Of a DNA stretch of 64,000 nt, positions 18,034 to 27,261 are shown in pieces (position 1 is the first letter of the stretch; each line of letters starts with the position of its first letter). A program made the translations under genes and the position numbers. The stretch lies in assembly GCA_934725855.1 (NCBI GenBank), contig CAKVCL010000015.1, forward strand, positions 1 through 64,000. Direction: 5' to 3'. The notes below the pieces were generated by a model, which searched no databases, had not been told where the DNA came from, and saw only the letters and a list, made by a program, of their open reading frames with translations. This stretch comes from an uncultured Cellulosilyticum sp. GTDB taxonomy: Bacteria > Bacillota > Clostridia > Lachnospirales > Cellulosilyticaceae.

Positions 18034-18549
18034 CTATTGTTCATTACTTTTAACTAATTGTTCAAAAACCTGTGTAAGTTTATCTCTATTTTTGCCAAAA
18101 ATAATAATCTTAGTATAGTTATAACTTTCTATATCACGATTAAAAGTAATCTTTAATGTATTTGAGTGAGGACTTGTCTTTGTTTGAACTTTCTCAACAT
18201 CCCCCGTCACTAATGTATAACCTAAAAAGCAAATGTTTTTATTCTGTTCAGAGAAAATAATGTTTGTAAAGCTATTTAATACTGTAAATCCAATTACAAG
18301 TATCGTTACAATAATCGTAGAACGATTTATAGCTTTTCCACCTACAATTGCTGCACAGTTAATTCCTAGGGTTACAATGATGCAAATCAACGCTACAGTA
18401 GTAAAGAAGTCTTTTTTAATAGAAAAAACTTTTTCATATTGTAAGTTTTCTTTCTTATATACTGTTTCATTTAAAACATTAATGCCTCTTAACGCAATGA
18501 GTAAAATATAGATACCCGCTATTAGATAATAAGACCATTTTATATTCAC
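18034..18549 (-). CDS. Hypothetical four-helix membrane protein
   Basis: I do not recognise this 171-residue protein. Four hydrophobic segments are visible (about residues 5-23, 47-70, 75-97 and a weaker one near 100), followed by a soluble C-terminal domain of about 60 residues (VQTKTSPHSNTLKITFNRDI). The topology resembles small PH-like or DUF membrane proteins of Firmicutes, but no family can be named. It lies between terminators, so it is probably monocistronic, with a ribosome site AAAGGAG. Confidence 0.6.
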   Translation of the reverse strand: MNIKWSYYLIAGIYILLIALRGINVLNETVYKKENLQYEKVFSIKKDFFTTVALICIIVTLGINCAAIVGGKAINRSTIIVTILVIGFTVLNSFTNIIFSEQNKNICFLGYTLVTGDVEKVQTKTSPHSNTLKITFNRDIESYNYTKIIIFGKNRDKLTQVFEQLVKSNEQ

Positions 18550-18575
18550 CTAAAAGCTCCTTTCTACTTAAAAAA

Positions 18576-18597
18576 TAACTGCTCAAATGAGCAGTTA
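18576..18597 (-). terminator. Terminator of the SEC-C protein gene
   Basis: TAACTGCTCA pairs with TGAGCAGTTA around a two-base loop immediately after the stop codon, then T-rich on the minus strand. Confidence 0.8.
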
Positions 18598-19104
18598 CTA
18601 TTTTCCACAGCATTGTTTGTATTTTTTACCACTACCACATGGACATGGCTCGTTACGTCCTATTTTTTTAGCTTTAACAACTGTTTTTGTTTTGTTGTAC
18701 TCTCTTTTGATGGTAGCTCTTTCAATATCTGTTAAAAGCGTATTCCATTGTGGTAAATTGTATAACCATTCTGCTTTAGCATCTAACATATTCCAATATA
18801 ATTTTTTAAGGTCAAATTCTAAACGAACAGATGATTCTCCTGTAAAGTTTGTTAAGTCATATTCACCATTTACTAAGCTTGAATTGATGCCATCTACGAA
18901 GCCTAAAAATTCCACTTCGTCCATATTAAAGCGTTTACCAAGTTCTGCGATTGTGCCTTCTACGATTTCCTCTGTATTAGAAAGAAGTTGTGCATAGACA
19001 TCTCTTTCTCTTCCTAAATAGTTTTCTACAACTTTTTTGTATTCTTCTACTGATCTTTCTTTTGCATCTTCACCATAATTATTCCATAATTCAAATAATG
19101 TCAT
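18598..19104 (-). CDS. SEC-C metal-binding motif protein
   Basis: This 168-residue protein ends in a SEC-C zinc motif ([20 protein letters not shown]) like the one at the C-terminus of SecA that binds SecB and ribosomes. The rest is helical and acidic ([34 protein letters not shown]) with no catalytic motif. Many bacteria have such free-standing SEC-C proteins; their role is mostly unknown and may concern protein export or ribosome association. AAGGAG precedes the ATG. Confidence 0.8.
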   Translation of the reverse strand: MTLFELWNNYGEDAKERSVEEYKKVVENYLGRERDVYAQLLSNTEEIVEGTIAELGKRFNMDEVEFLGFVDGINSSLVNGEYDLTNFTGESSVRLEFDLKKLYWNMLDAKAEWLYNLPQWNTLLTDIERATIKREYNKTKTVVKAKKIGRNEPCPCGSGKKYKQCCGK

Positions 19105-19310
19105 TGGTATTCTCCTTTTCTTACTTTAAAAATAAGTACAATACTTTACTAAAATATTGTTAAGCATCCCTACAATGATATGCCTCTATTTCAAACTTAA
19201 CGTCTCTATTATACCTTACTTCTATACATTTGACCACACCCTATTTAACTAATTCTGTATTATTCGTTATAATTCTTTTATTTTTGAGGCAAATAGGAGG
19301 CGATTAATCA

Positions 19311-20789
19311 TTAAACTAATAATTGATCTACAACTTGTTTCATTTCTTTTACTTCACAAACTGTTTTATGAAGAATTGGTCTATTTTCAATACCTTGCAT
19401 TGCTTTTGGCATATTTCCTTTTGTTAATTCCTGCATTTTTCCTAATAACTCAAAGTCATTAATGCCATCATATTTTGCATCTACAGCTGTCATGACACTA
19501 TGTGTAAATTTATATGGACTTGCAGTAGAAACAATAACTGTAGGCGTATGATCCTGTGTTGCTTTTAAATACTCATCGTAAACTGCATAAGCAACTGCTG
19601 TATGTGTATCCATTAAATAACCTTCTTCATCAAATACTTTTTTGATATAGGCTCTTGTTTTTTCATCGTCTGCATAGCCGCCATAGAAATCTTTAATGTT
19701 CTCACGCATTGCATCTGTAATGGTATATTTTCCATCTTGTTTTAGCCCTGTCATTAACTCATTAACTACCTCTGAATTATTTCCACTAATATGATAAAGT
19801 AATCTCTCTAAGTTACTAGAAATTAAAATATCCATAGATGGTGATTCAGTTAAGAAAAATTCTCTATTACGATCGTATGTGCCTGATTCAAAGAAATCAA
19901 ATAATACTTTATTTTTGTTAGAGGCACAAATCATCTTACCAACTGGTAAGCCCATTTGTTTTGCATAATAACTTGCAAGGATGTTTCCAAAGTTTCCTGT
20001 TGGAACAACAACATTCATGACTTCTCCAGCTTTAAGTTTACCATCACGTACCATTTTTCCATAAGAAGCAAAATAGTAAGCGACTTGAGGAATTAAGCGT
20101 CCTACATTGATTGAGTTTGCAGAAGAAAATTGATAATTCTTCTCCGCAATCTTCTTAGCAAATTCTTTGTCTCCAAAGATTTCTTTAACGGTTGATTGGC
20201 AATCATCAAAGTTCCCTTTAACCCCTACAACAAATGTATTATCTCCCTCAGTTGTTAACATTTGTTGTTTTTGAACTTGACTGACACCATCTTGTGGGAA
20301 GAATACAATGATTTTTGTTCCCTTTACGTTAGCAAAGCCTTCTAGTGCAGCTTTTCCTGTATCACCAGATGTAGCTGTTAAAATAACGATCTCTTTTTCT
20401 TCTCCATTATAACGTTTGCTTGTCAGCATTAAATAAGGCAAGATAGATAATGCCATATCCTTAAATGCAATCGTTGGTCCATGAAATAGCTCCAAGAAGT
20501 TTCCTGTTTTAGTATGTACAAGTGGTGCAATTTCAGTTGTATCAAACTTTGAATCATAAGCATTTTTAATACAGTCTTTTAAATCTTCATCTTTAATATC
20601 ATCAAAAAACAAGCGCATTACACGATAAGCAACTTCTTGGTATGACCATTTTGAAATCTCATCTAATGAAAAGTCCATTTTAGGCATAGATGTAGGTACA
20701 AATAATCCTCCATCACTTGAAATGCCTTGAAGGATTGCTTTTGTAGCTGTAATATTATCTAATTTTTGGCGTGTGCTTGTATAGTGCAT
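19311..20789 (-). CDS. thrC: Threonine synthase
   Basis: This 492-residue PLP enzyme converts O-phosphohomoserine to threonine. It has the long fungal/E. coli-type layout: YTSTRQKLDNITATKAILQG at the N-terminus, the PLP lysine in GPTIAFKDMALS, the phosphate-binding TATSGDTGKAALEGF, and VVPTGNFGNILASYYAKQMG. It stands alone rather than with hom/thrB. A sigma-A promoter lies at 20849-20876; no T-box or leader peptide was seen. No terminator was seen after the stop. Confidence 0.95.
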   Translation of the reverse strand: MHYTSTRQKLDNITATKAILQGISSDGGLFVPTSMPKMDFSLDEISKWSYQEVAYRVMRLFFDDIKDEDLKDCIKNAYDSKFDTTEIAPLVHTKTGNFLELFHGPTIAFKDMALSILPYLMLTSKRYNGEEKEIVILTATSGDTGKAALEGFANVKGTKIIVFFPQDGVSQVQKQQMLTTEGDNTFVVGVKGNFDDCQSTVKEIFGDKEFAKKIAEKNYQFSSANSINVGRLIPQVAYYFASYGKMVRDGKLKAGEVMNVVVPTGNFGNILASYYAKQMGLPVGKMICASNKNKVLFDFFESGTYDRNREFFLTESPSMDILISSNLERLLYHISGNNSEVVNELMTGLKQDGKYTITDAMRENIKDFYGGYADDEKTRAYIKKVFDEEGYLMDTHTAVAYAVYDEYLKATQDHTPTVIVSTASPYKFTHSVMTAVDAKYDGINDFELLGKMQELTKGNMPKAMQGIENRPILHKTVCEVKEMKQVVDQLLV

Positions 20790-20848
20790 TGATTAATCTT
20801 CCTTTCTTCTTTATATCCAGTTCGCTTTACCTGGTGACATTTTATATG

Positions 20849-20876
20849 ATTATATCATTTTACTCGTCATTTGCAA
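20849..20876 (-). promoter_or_regulatory. Promoter of thrC
   Basis: On the minus strand TTGCAA (20871-20876), a 16-base spacer and TATAAT (20849-20854), about 60 bases before the start codon. Confidence 0.6.
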
Positions 20877-20982
20877 AATATTATTTATCTTATTCATTAA
20901 ATTGAATTTTAATTCAACATGTTCTTTATTATCCATTTTCTGCAAATCCTAGTTTATATTGTATTTTTTTATCCTTATTTGT

Positions 20983-21011
20983 AACACAAATTTCGACTAA
21001 CTCATACTTTA
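20983..21011 (+). promoter_or_regulatory. Sigma-K-like (mother-cell) promoter
   Basis: AACA (20983-20986), 16 bases, then CATACTTTA (21003-21011) fits the Bacillus sigma-K pattern mACm-N16-CATAnnnTA; the -10 would also suit sigma-E. It lies 80 bases before the first cysteine-rich gene. No sigma-A pair is evident here. Confidence 0.5.
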
Positions 21012-21090
21012 TATTAGAGAAATGAAACAAAACTTTTTACCATTTCTCAGTAAAGTACTTGCAAACTTAATGTTTTTAGGAGGTATTATT

Positions 21091-21285
21091 ATGGCATATC
21101 AACACGACTTAGCTTGTCTTGTCAATCAAAAGGTTATTATTCACACTGATCGCTGTAGCTACTGTGTCATCGTTTCTCAGGTTTGTCCTTGCTACATTAG
21201 AGCCATTGAACTTGGCTGTGGTAATGTTAGATACTTCAATTTTGATCGTATAGATTATGTAGAAGAATGCTTACCCCAATGCTAG
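21091..21285 (+). CDS. Small cysteine-rich protein, possible spore-coat component
   Basis: This 64-residue protein has six cysteines. The start at 21091 follows AGGAGG; an earlier in-frame ATG (21022) has no ribosome site. Its core (LVNQKVIIHTDRCSYCVIVS ... YFNFDRIDYVEECLPQC) is clearly related to the C-terminal 60 residues of the next gene, so this is one domain present alone and in a longer form. I know no enzymatic role. The sigma-K-like promoter and cysteine content suggest a spore outer-layer protein (inference). Confidence 0.65.
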   Translation: MAYQHDLACLVNQKVIIHTDRCSYCVIVSQVCPCYIRAIELGCGNVRYFNFDRIDYVEECLPQC

Positions 21286-21326
21286 TTGAGGGCACCTATT
21301 GGTAAAGATATAAGGAGGAATAAACT

Positions 21327-21740
21327 ATGAGTTGTTGTGGAAATAAAAACAATAGATATTATACACGCCAGAATTTTGGCAAAAACTGCTGTAATGACAG
21401 AAATGAAAGCTGCTGCAATCGCAAATCTACTTGCTGCAACGATAGATATAACAATTATACGGACTACGACCAAGATGCTAACGTTAATGGATTAGATGGC
21501 ATTTCTTGCCCATTTCATAATAACAATGACCGATGCTGCGAAAAAAGTTTAAGAGATGCGCTTTGCCAGTTAACGAATCAAAGAGTCATTATCCATACGG
21601 ATGGCTGCAAAATGTGTGTCGTAATCGTTAGTGTTGGAAGTTGCTTTGTTAAAACCGTCAATCCTTGCACACACCGAATCGTTTACTTTAACATCAATCG
21701 TATCGACAACGTAGAAGATGTATTACCTCGCTGCTACTAG
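21327..21740 (+). CDS. Cysteine-rich protein with the same C-terminal domain
   Basis: This is a 137-residue protein. The N-terminal part (about residues 1-60) is rich in Cys, Asn, Arg and Tyr (CCGNKNNRYY, NDRNESCCNRKSTCC), a composition seen in coat and exosporium proteins that cross-link through cysteine and tyrosine. The C-terminal domain (LTNQRVIIHTDGCKMCVVIV ... FNINRIDNVEDVLPRCY) repeats the preceding small protein. It is 41 bases downstream of that gene with its own GGAGG, so probably co-transcribed. Function as a spore structural protein is inference. Confidence 0.65.
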   Translation: MSCCGNKNNRYYTRQNFGKNCCNDRNESCCNRKSTCCNDRYNNYTDYDQDANVNGLDGISCPFHNNNDRCCEKSLRDALCQLTNQRVIIHTDGCKMCVVIVSVGSCFVKTVNPCTHRIVYFNINRIDNVEDVLPRCY

Positions 21741-21792
21741 AATGAACTTTTTTTAACCAAACTTATAGCGTTTCATAGACTATAAAAGAATT

Positions 21793-21827
21793 GCCGGTGA
21801 TAAAAGATTTTTTCTTTTATCATCGGC
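21793..21827. terminator. Bidirectional terminator between the cysteine-rich pair and sigH
   Basis: A 15-bp stem (GCCGGTGATAAAAGA with TCTTTTATCATCGGC, one mismatch) sits between convergent genes. Confidence 0.8.
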
Positions 21828-21834
21828 TTTCATA

Positions 21835-22488
21835 CTACTTCTTGCATTTTACCCCTTCAAGTTTTTTCTTGATTCTTTGCAAAGCATTGTCTATGGATTT
21901 AGGTGACTTGTCCATTATTTCTGCTATTTCTTTATAATTTTTTCCTTCCATATAAAGGTGAAGAACTTCTACTTCTAGTTTACTAAGTGCTTTATCAATA
22001 TACTCATTAATATCTTCTACATTTTCTTTACTAATCACTTCATCCTCAGGCGTTAGTGAGCCATTATTTTTAAGCACATCCATTAAAGTGGCTCCATCAT
22101 CATCATCATCTGATGACTTATGAATCGGAACGCTTAACGAAATGCTCTGATTTAATGGAATATGTTTTTGTCTAGATACGGTTTTAAAAGCTGTACTAAT
22201 CTGCCTCGTCACACAAAGTGTGGCAAATGATTTAAAGCTTGCTTCTTTACCTGGATTATAATCACAAATAGCCTTAAACAGTCCAATCATTCCCTCTTGT
22301 ATTAAATCATCTTTATCTGTACCTAAAAAATAGTTGGCTTTTATACGATTTCTTACAAGTTTTTTATAACGCTTAATTAATGTATCTACAGCCCCATCTT
22401 TACCATTTCTATATAAAATAATTAATGCTTCATCGGATAAGTCTTCAAAGGAATCTATATTTTTTACTTCTCTATTGCTTCTTGGCAT
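21835..22488 (-). CDS. sigH: RNA polymerase sporulation sigma factor SigH
   Basis: This 217-residue sigma-70-family protein has region 2 (YKKLVRNRIKANYFLGTDKD, DLIQEGMIGLFKAICDYNPG, ASFKSFATLCVTRQISTAFK) and region 4 (LSKLEVEVLHLYMEGKNYKE with a helix-turn-helix). It matches SigH, the early-sporulation sigma factor. An Asp run (SSDDDDDGATLMDVL) in the linker is a local feature. Its location downstream of cysE-cysS-mrnC-rlmB is the arrangement known in Bacillus, although cheX is interposed here and yacP is absent. Confidence 0.9.
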   Translation of the reverse strand: MPRSNREVKNIDSFEDLSDEALIILYRNGKDGAVDTLIKRYKKLVRNRIKANYFLGTDKDDLIQEGMIGLFKAICDYNPGKEASFKSFATLCVTRQISTAFKTVSRQKHIPLNQSISLSVPIHKSSDDDDDGATLMDVLKNNGSLTPEDEVISKENVEDINEYIDKALSKLEVEVLHLYMEGKNYKEIAEIMDKSPKSIDNALQRIKKKLEGVKCKK

Positions 22489-22616
22489 ATTCTCTCCTTA
22501 TTCTCCATCAATAACTTTCACTTTTCTATGTTAAATGCATTATACACAGTATACATCATAATTTTAATATTTTAAATGCTTCTTTCTCTTGTATATTGTC
22601 CATTTATAAAATAAAA

Positions 22617-22647
22617 AAGCTTATATCCCTCTTTAGAATATAAACTT
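22617..22647 (-). terminator. Terminator of cheX
   Basis: AAGCTTATAT pairs with ATATAAACTT (one G-T pair), with a T run on the minus strand. Confidence 0.7.
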
Positions 22648-22714
22648 TTTATCAACTATTCTAATATCCTATATAGATACAGCAGCAACTTAGTAACACG
22701 CCCCTACAATTCTT

Positions 22715-23185
22715 TTATTTTACTGTAATGTCTAATTCAACAACATTTTGATTTGGATTATTCCCATCATTAAATCCTAGTATAAGTGTTGGTGAAATAG
22801 CGTTAGAAATTGTAAGTCCTTCACCGGTCATTAATGTTGGTGGTGTAATATCAATCATTACACCTACCTCTTCAAATAAAGAGGCAACTCTTCCCATCAT
22901 TATATTTGCCATTTCCCGTATAGCACTTTGTGCCATTTCATCAAATACCTCAACTGACATGCCACACATCATACTAGAAGCAACCCCTTTTGCATAGCTT
23001 TCATCCATGCTTAATGCAATATTTCCTCTTACCTCGCCTGTTATACCTACTAAAACCACCACATTTTTATCATATTTATTATTTGAACGCACACCCTTGC
23101 TATTAATAGATAAGTTAACCTGCGCTATTTCTTGAAATACCCCTGTTAAAGCCCCAATGAAAATATTAATGTGTTCTGCATTCAT
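22715..23185 (-). CDS. cheX: CheX-like CheY-P phosphatase
   Basis: This 156-residue protein is of the CheC/CheX/FliY family. One phosphatase motif (ExxN in IREMANIMMGRVASLF) is visible, as in CheX, which dephosphorylates the chemotaxis response regulator. The rest (GEVRGNIALSMDESYAKGVA, LTISNAISPTLILGF) fits the CheX fold. It lies alone between two terminators, away from other chemotaxis genes, though an MCP is encoded at 61580-63322. The partner regulator is outside the window. Confidence 0.82.
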   Translation of the reverse strand: MNAEHINIFIGALTGVFQEIAQVNLSINSKGVRSNNKYDKNVVVLVGITGEVRGNIALSMDESYAKGVASSMMCGMSVEVFDEMAQSAIREMANIMMGRVASLFEEVGVMIDITPPTLMTGEGLTISNAISPTLILGFNDGNNPNQNVVELDITVK

Positions 23186-23354
23186 AATATATGTACCTTC
23201 TCTCTATCTCATTTATCTACCTTAAGGATAACCTATTATAAAGAAAATATCCACAACTATTTTACACTTATCGTTATTTTTTTACATTTTCCTTCATTAT
23301 AAATTTTAATATACAATTTCAAACAATTAGAATACACCTTATTTTAACTCTAAA

Positions 23355-23400
23355 ATATCCCCTATAGAGTTTTTATTAATGTCTACTCTATAGGAGATAT
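23355..23400 (-). terminator. Terminator of the cysE-cysS-mrnC-rlmB operon
   Basis: A 16-bp stem (ATATCCCCTATAGAGT with ACTCTATAGGAGATAT, one mismatch), flanked by A- and T-rich sequence, follows rlmB. Confidence 0.75.
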
Positions 23401-23443
23401 TTTTAAAACAAATTGGCTTCTTGTTATTTAAGCTTAATTCTTT

Positions 23444-24367
23444 TTACTTAAAATTTCTTTGTCTTACTACTTCGTATATCATCAAACTTGCTGCTACAGA
23501 TGCATTTAATGAAGTGACTTTCCCATACATAGGGACACTCACCACATAGTCACAATTTTCTTTGGTTAATTTAGAAACCCCTTCTCCTTCACTGCCTACA
23601 ACAATACCAATAGGGCCTGTAAGATTTTCGTCGTATAAAGTTTTTCCATCCATATCCGCGCAAGCGATCCACAATCCCTTTTCTTTAAGTTCACGAATTG
23701 TTTGAACAATATTACTTACTTTAGCCACTTTCATGTATTCAAGGGCTCCTGCCGAAGACTTGGCTACTGTTCCCGTAAGCCCAACTGCACGTCTCTTAGG
23801 AATAATAATACCATGCACACCCGCATTATGCGCTGTACGAATAATAGCTCCTAGATTGTGAGGATCTTGAATATTATCTAAAATGAGTACAAAAGGCGCT
23901 TCTCCCTTTTCCTTTGCGTCTTCTAAAATCTCTTCAACTTCTACATACTCGTGAGCTGCGACATAAGCAAGTACCCCTTGATGTTTTTCTCTTCCTGTAA
24001 GCTCATCTAACTTTGCTTTTTCTACTTCTTGAACCACAACCGCTTTTGATTTAGCCAGAGAGATAATTTTAATAACAGAACCTTCTTTTTCGCCTTTTTG
24101 CACAAGAATCTTATCGATCTCACGTTCTCCTTTTAATGCTTCCATAACCGCATTACGACCATAAAGGATATTTTCATCAATTTCTACTGCTTCTCTTATA
24201 AATTCTTCTTGTCTATAAGTGCTTTCATTTCTTGAGTTTCTGTCTGTTTTCTCTCTTCTTTGATCTTTATTTCTGAATGTCTTAACTTGCTGAGCTTCAT
24301 TAAAACCGTTCGCTTTTTTTACATTCTTATTATTTTTTTTGTGAGATGATTTATAATCGTACTTCAT
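23444..24367 (-). CDS. rlmB: 23S rRNA 2'-O-methyltransferase RlmB (TrmH/SpoU family)
   Basis: This is a 307-residue protein. The first 75 residues are a charged, disordered extension (Lys/Asn/Arg-rich). The substrate-binding domain starts at ILYGRNAVMEALKG. The C-terminal SPOUT domain holds the knot motifs LDNIQDPHNLGAIIRTAHNA, GIVVGSEGEGVSKLT and VPMYGKVTSLNASVAASLMI. The known reaction is 2'-O-methylation of a guanosine in 23S rRNA (G2251 in E. coli numbering). It is co-oriented with mrnC, 18 bases after it. Confidence 0.92.
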   Translation of the reverse strand: MKYDYKSSHKKNNKNVKKANGFNEAQQVKTFRNKDQRREKTDRNSRNESTYRQEEFIREAVEIDENILYGRNAVMEALKGEREIDKILVQKGEKEGSVIKIISLAKSKAVVVQEVEKAKLDELTGREKHQGVLAYVAAHEYVEVEEILEDAKEKGEAPFVLILDNIQDPHNLGAIIRTAHNAGVHGIIIPKRRAVGLTGTVAKSSAGALEYMKVAKVSNIVQTIRELKEKGLWIACADMDGKTLYDENLTGPIGIVVGSEGEGVSKLTKENCDYVVSVPMYGKVTSLNASVAASLMIYEVVRQRNFK

Positions 24368-24385
24368 TTATTTTCTCCTATTTTT

Positions 24386-24817
24386 CTATACTTGACCTAA
24401 CCGATTGAGTCCCGCATCAATTAGTTCTTTAATGCGCTCAATCCTTCCTTCTATATAAAGGTAACCAATTAATGCTTCTAAGCCTGTGGCATGACGATAT
24501 TCTGTTACATTGCCATTTTTAGGAATGGTCACGCTTTTGGCATTACGTCCCCTTCTTAAAACAGCATCTTCTTCTTCTGTCAGCATGCCTTCAATTAAAA
24601 AGTAAATTTTAGCCTGACTGCTGGCTCTTACTAATTCTCTTGATGCTTTGTGCATTTTATTAACAGGTCGATTTCCTTTATTCATCACATAGGTACGTAT
24701 AAACATTTCATAAACACCATCTCCAATATAAGCAAGAGCTAACGGAGAATAGGTATTGGCTTTATGTGAAAACTCACCTGATGTCATGTTTAACAACTCT
24801 TCTATGGGCTTATTCAT
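24386..24817 (-). CDS. mrnC: Mini-ribonuclease III
   Basis: This 143-residue protein is an RNase III catalytic domain without a double-strand RNA-binding domain: SPLALAYIGDGVYEMFIRTY contains the signature Asp, and TEYRHATGLEALIGYLYIEG the downstream acidic residues. MrnC trims 23S rRNA ends in Firmicutes. It lies between cysS and rlmB, as in Bacillus. Confidence 0.93.
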   Translation of the reverse strand: MNKPIEELLNMTSGEFSHKANTYSPLALAYIGDGVYEMFIRTYVMNKGNRPVNKMHKASRELVRASSQAKIYFLIEGMLTEEEDAVLRRGRNAKSVTIPKNGNVTEYRHATGLEALIGYLYIEGRIERIKELIDAGLNRLGQV

Positions 24818-24873
24818 TTTGCATTTCCCTACTTTCTTACTTAAATCCCTCTAAAACTTAAACTGCCCCTTAC

Positions 24874-26304
24874 TTATACACGCTTATAACGTACACCTTC
24901 TCTTGTGTCTTCAATGAGTACACCTTGCTCTTTTAAATAGTCACGGATACGGTCTGCCTCCGCAAAATTCTTATCTTTTTTAGCTTGTTTACGTTTATCG
25001 ATATACTCTAAGATTTCCTCATCACTGAGTCCTTCTACAGTTTGGTCATAATTTTTATAAATTAAACCCAAAATATCTACAAGCTTATCGAATAAATCTT
25101 TTACCGCTTTAATAAATGGCTTTGAAGCGCCTTCTTTTGCATAAGTATTTGCAAATTTAACCAGTTCAAAAATGACGCTAATTGCATCTGCTGTATTAAA
25201 GTCATCTGACATAAACTCATTAAAACGTGTTTCAAAGCTTGGAAGCTCACTCATTAATTTTTGTTCTTCCTCTGACATCGTTTCAATTTGGCTATGCTCG
25301 TAGGCAAATTGAAGTGCCATCCCACCATTTTTAATACGATCTAAACTATTTGCAGCAGCTTGCATTAAATCAGCGCTAAAGTTAAGTGGACTTCTATAAT
25401 GGGCATTAAGCATAAAGAAACGTACCACATCATAGCCATATGCTTCCCCAACATCACGAAGTGTTTTAAAATTACCTAATGACTTAGACATTTTCTTATT
25501 ATCGATATTTAAGAAAGCATTATGCATCCAGTAGTGTGTAAATTCCACTCCATTTGCGCCTTCACTTTGAGCAATCTCATTTTCATGATGAGGAAATACT
25601 AAGTCTTCTCCACCTGCATGGATATCGATTGTATCTCCTAAATAACGTTTTGCCATGGCAGAACACTCAATATGCCAACCTGGTCTTCCATTACTCCATG
25701 GACTTTCCCAATAAGGTTCTCCTTCTTTTTTCGGCTTCCAAAGCACGAAATCCATAGGATGCTTTTTACCTCCAGCCAAATCATGTCTTAAGGTTTCACG
25801 TTCATTACGTCCTGATTCTAATTCTTCTAATACTTTCTTAGAAAGCTTTCCATAGTCCTTAAAAGCAGAAGTATCATAATAAACTGTGCCATCAGCATTA
25901 TAAGCAAAGCCTTTATCAATAAGGGTTTGCACCATATTGATAATTTGTGGCATTTCTTCTGTTACACGAGGATGCTTTGTCGCACGGTGTACATTTAAGT
26001 GCTCAACATCTTTTAATGTTTCAGAAATATACTGTTCTACCACTTCATCTGTTGTACGATGTTCTTCATTAGCCTTTTTAATAATCTTATCATCTACATC
26101 TGTAAAATTTTGAACATAATTGACTTCATACCCTTGACTTTCAAAATAACGACGCACCGTATCAAATACAATATAAGGCCTTGCATTTCCAATATGAATT
26201 AAATTATAAACGGTTGGTCCACATACATACATGCGAACTTTTCCTGGTTCAATAGGTTTAAATTCTTCTTTTTGTTTGGTGAGTGTATTATAAATTTTAA
26301 TCAT
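24874..26304 (-). CDS. cysS: Cysteinyl-tRNA synthetase
   Basis: This class I synthetase has about 476 residues. The HIGH-type motif is in CGPTVYNLIHIGNARPYIVF, with the first zinc-ligand Cys just before it; GWHIECSAMAKRYLG and HHENEIAQSE supply further zinc ligands; KMSKS is in NKKMSKSLGNF. Three consecutive ATGs follow AAGGAG; the third (26304) has the best spacing, and the in-frame extension to 26400 is unlikely. It is expressed with cysE from the T-box-controlled transcript. Confidence 0.95.
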   Translation of the reverse strand: MIKIYNTLTKQKEEFKPIEPGKVRMYVCGPTVYNLIHIGNARPYIVFDTVRRYFESQGYEVNYVQNFTDVDDKIIKKANEEHRTTDEVVEQYISETLKDVEHLNVHRATKHPRVTEEMPQIINMVQTLIDKGFAYNADGTVYYDTSAFKDYGKLSKKVLEELESGRNERETLRHDLAGGKKHPMDFVLWKPKKEGEPYWESPWSNGRPGWHIECSAMAKRYLGDTIDIHAGGEDLVFPHHENEIAQSEGANGVEFTHYWMHNAFLNIDNKKMSKSLGNFKTLRDVGEAYGYDVVRFFMLNAHYRSPLNFSADLMQAAANSLDRIKNGGMALQFAYEHSQIETMSEEEQKLMSELPSFETRFNEFMSDDFNTADAISVIFELVKFANTYAKEGASKPFIKAVKDLFDKLVDILGLIYKNYDQTVEGLSDEEILEYIDKRKQAKKDKNFAEADRIRDYLKEQGVLIEDTREGVRYKRV

Positions 26305-26403
26305 CATCATTCTCCTTATTTTTATTTCTTTTTGTCTTACTGTTATGCAAAGCATTTTATCGCTATCACTTTTTATTGTATGACACTTAGTGATTATCAA
26401 ACA

Positions 26404-27216
26404 TTACTTTTCATCCTCTGTATACTGATTGCAAATTTCTTTGGTATCACAACTGCAATTATGACATTTATGATTGCCTATTTGCCTACCTTCTGTTGCT
26501 ATCTCTTCAAATTCCTCTGAGATACACATTTCACAAGCCTTTTTCATAGGAGGCGCTTGTTTAGGTGCTTCAACCCCTAATTTAGCTTCTATATTTTGTA
26601 ACTGTTCTTCCAGTATTGAAATGTTTTCTTTTAATTTACAGATTTCTAATTTTACAGGATCCGGAATCTTAACTTGGTCTAGTTCGTTACAAGGATTAAC
26701 ACGCCTACCTTGAATACGCACCACCTTGCCTGGAATTCCTACTACTGTACTATCTTCTGGAATTTCTTTAAGTACTACTGCATTGGCAGCAATTCTAGAA
26801 TTATCCCCTACTTTAAAAGGCCCTAGTACCTTTGCTCCAGTACTAATCATCACATTATTTCCAATGGTAGGATGTCTTTTTCCATGGTCTTTACCTGTCC
26901 CGCCTAATGTCACTCCATGATAAATGGTTACATTATCTCCTATCTCACAAGTTTCACCAATAACCACGCCCATACCATGGTCAATAAACAGCCCTTTTCC
27001 TATTTTAGCCCCTGGGTGAATTTCAATTCCTGTTAACCCTCTTGCAATCTGAGAAATTAATCTTGCCACAAAAAAATGTTTTCTCTCATAAAACCAGTGT
27101 CCCCATCTATGAAACAATAAGGCATAAAAGCTTGGATATAAAAATACTTCTGCACTTCGTTTAATAGCTGGGTCTCTTTCCTTAATCACTTTAATTTGGT
27201 CTCTAACATACCCCAT
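26404..27216 (-). CDS. cysE: Serine O-acetyltransferase with cysteine-rich tail
   Basis: This is a 270-residue protein. Residues 1-170 are a typical CysE: N-terminal helices, then the left-handed beta-helix (GIEIHPGAKIGKGLFIDHGM, HGVTLGGTGKDHGKRHPTIG). It acetylates serine for cysteine synthesis. The C-terminal 90 residues are a coiled-coil segment plus a cysteine/histidine cluster (KACEMCISEE, NHKCHNCSCDTKEIC) not found in the minimal enzyme; it may bind metal or sense thiol state (inference). First gene of the cysE-cysS-mrnC-rlmB operon, behind a Cys T-box. Confidence 0.92.
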   Translation of the reverse strand: MGYVRDQIKVIKERDPAIKRSAEVFLYPSFYALLFHRWGHWFYERKHFFVARLISQIARGLTGIEIHPGAKIGKGLFIDHGMGVVIGETCEIGDNVTIYHGVTLGGTGKDHGKRHPTIGNNVMISTGAKVLGPFKVGDNSRIAANAVVLKEIPEDSTVVGIPGKVVRIQGRRVNPCNELDQVKIPDPVKLEICKLKENISILEEQLQNIEAKLGVEAPKQAPPMKKACEMCISEEFEEIATEGRQIGNHKCHNCSCDTKEICNQYTEDEK

Positions 27217-27261
27217 AATATATGCCTCCTTTTTAATAGACCAAAACTAAAATAAGCCATA

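Noticed and set aside
20790..20940. T-box or threonine leader before thrC
   Set aside because: No T-box sequence, no run of Thr codons and no terminator in the leader.
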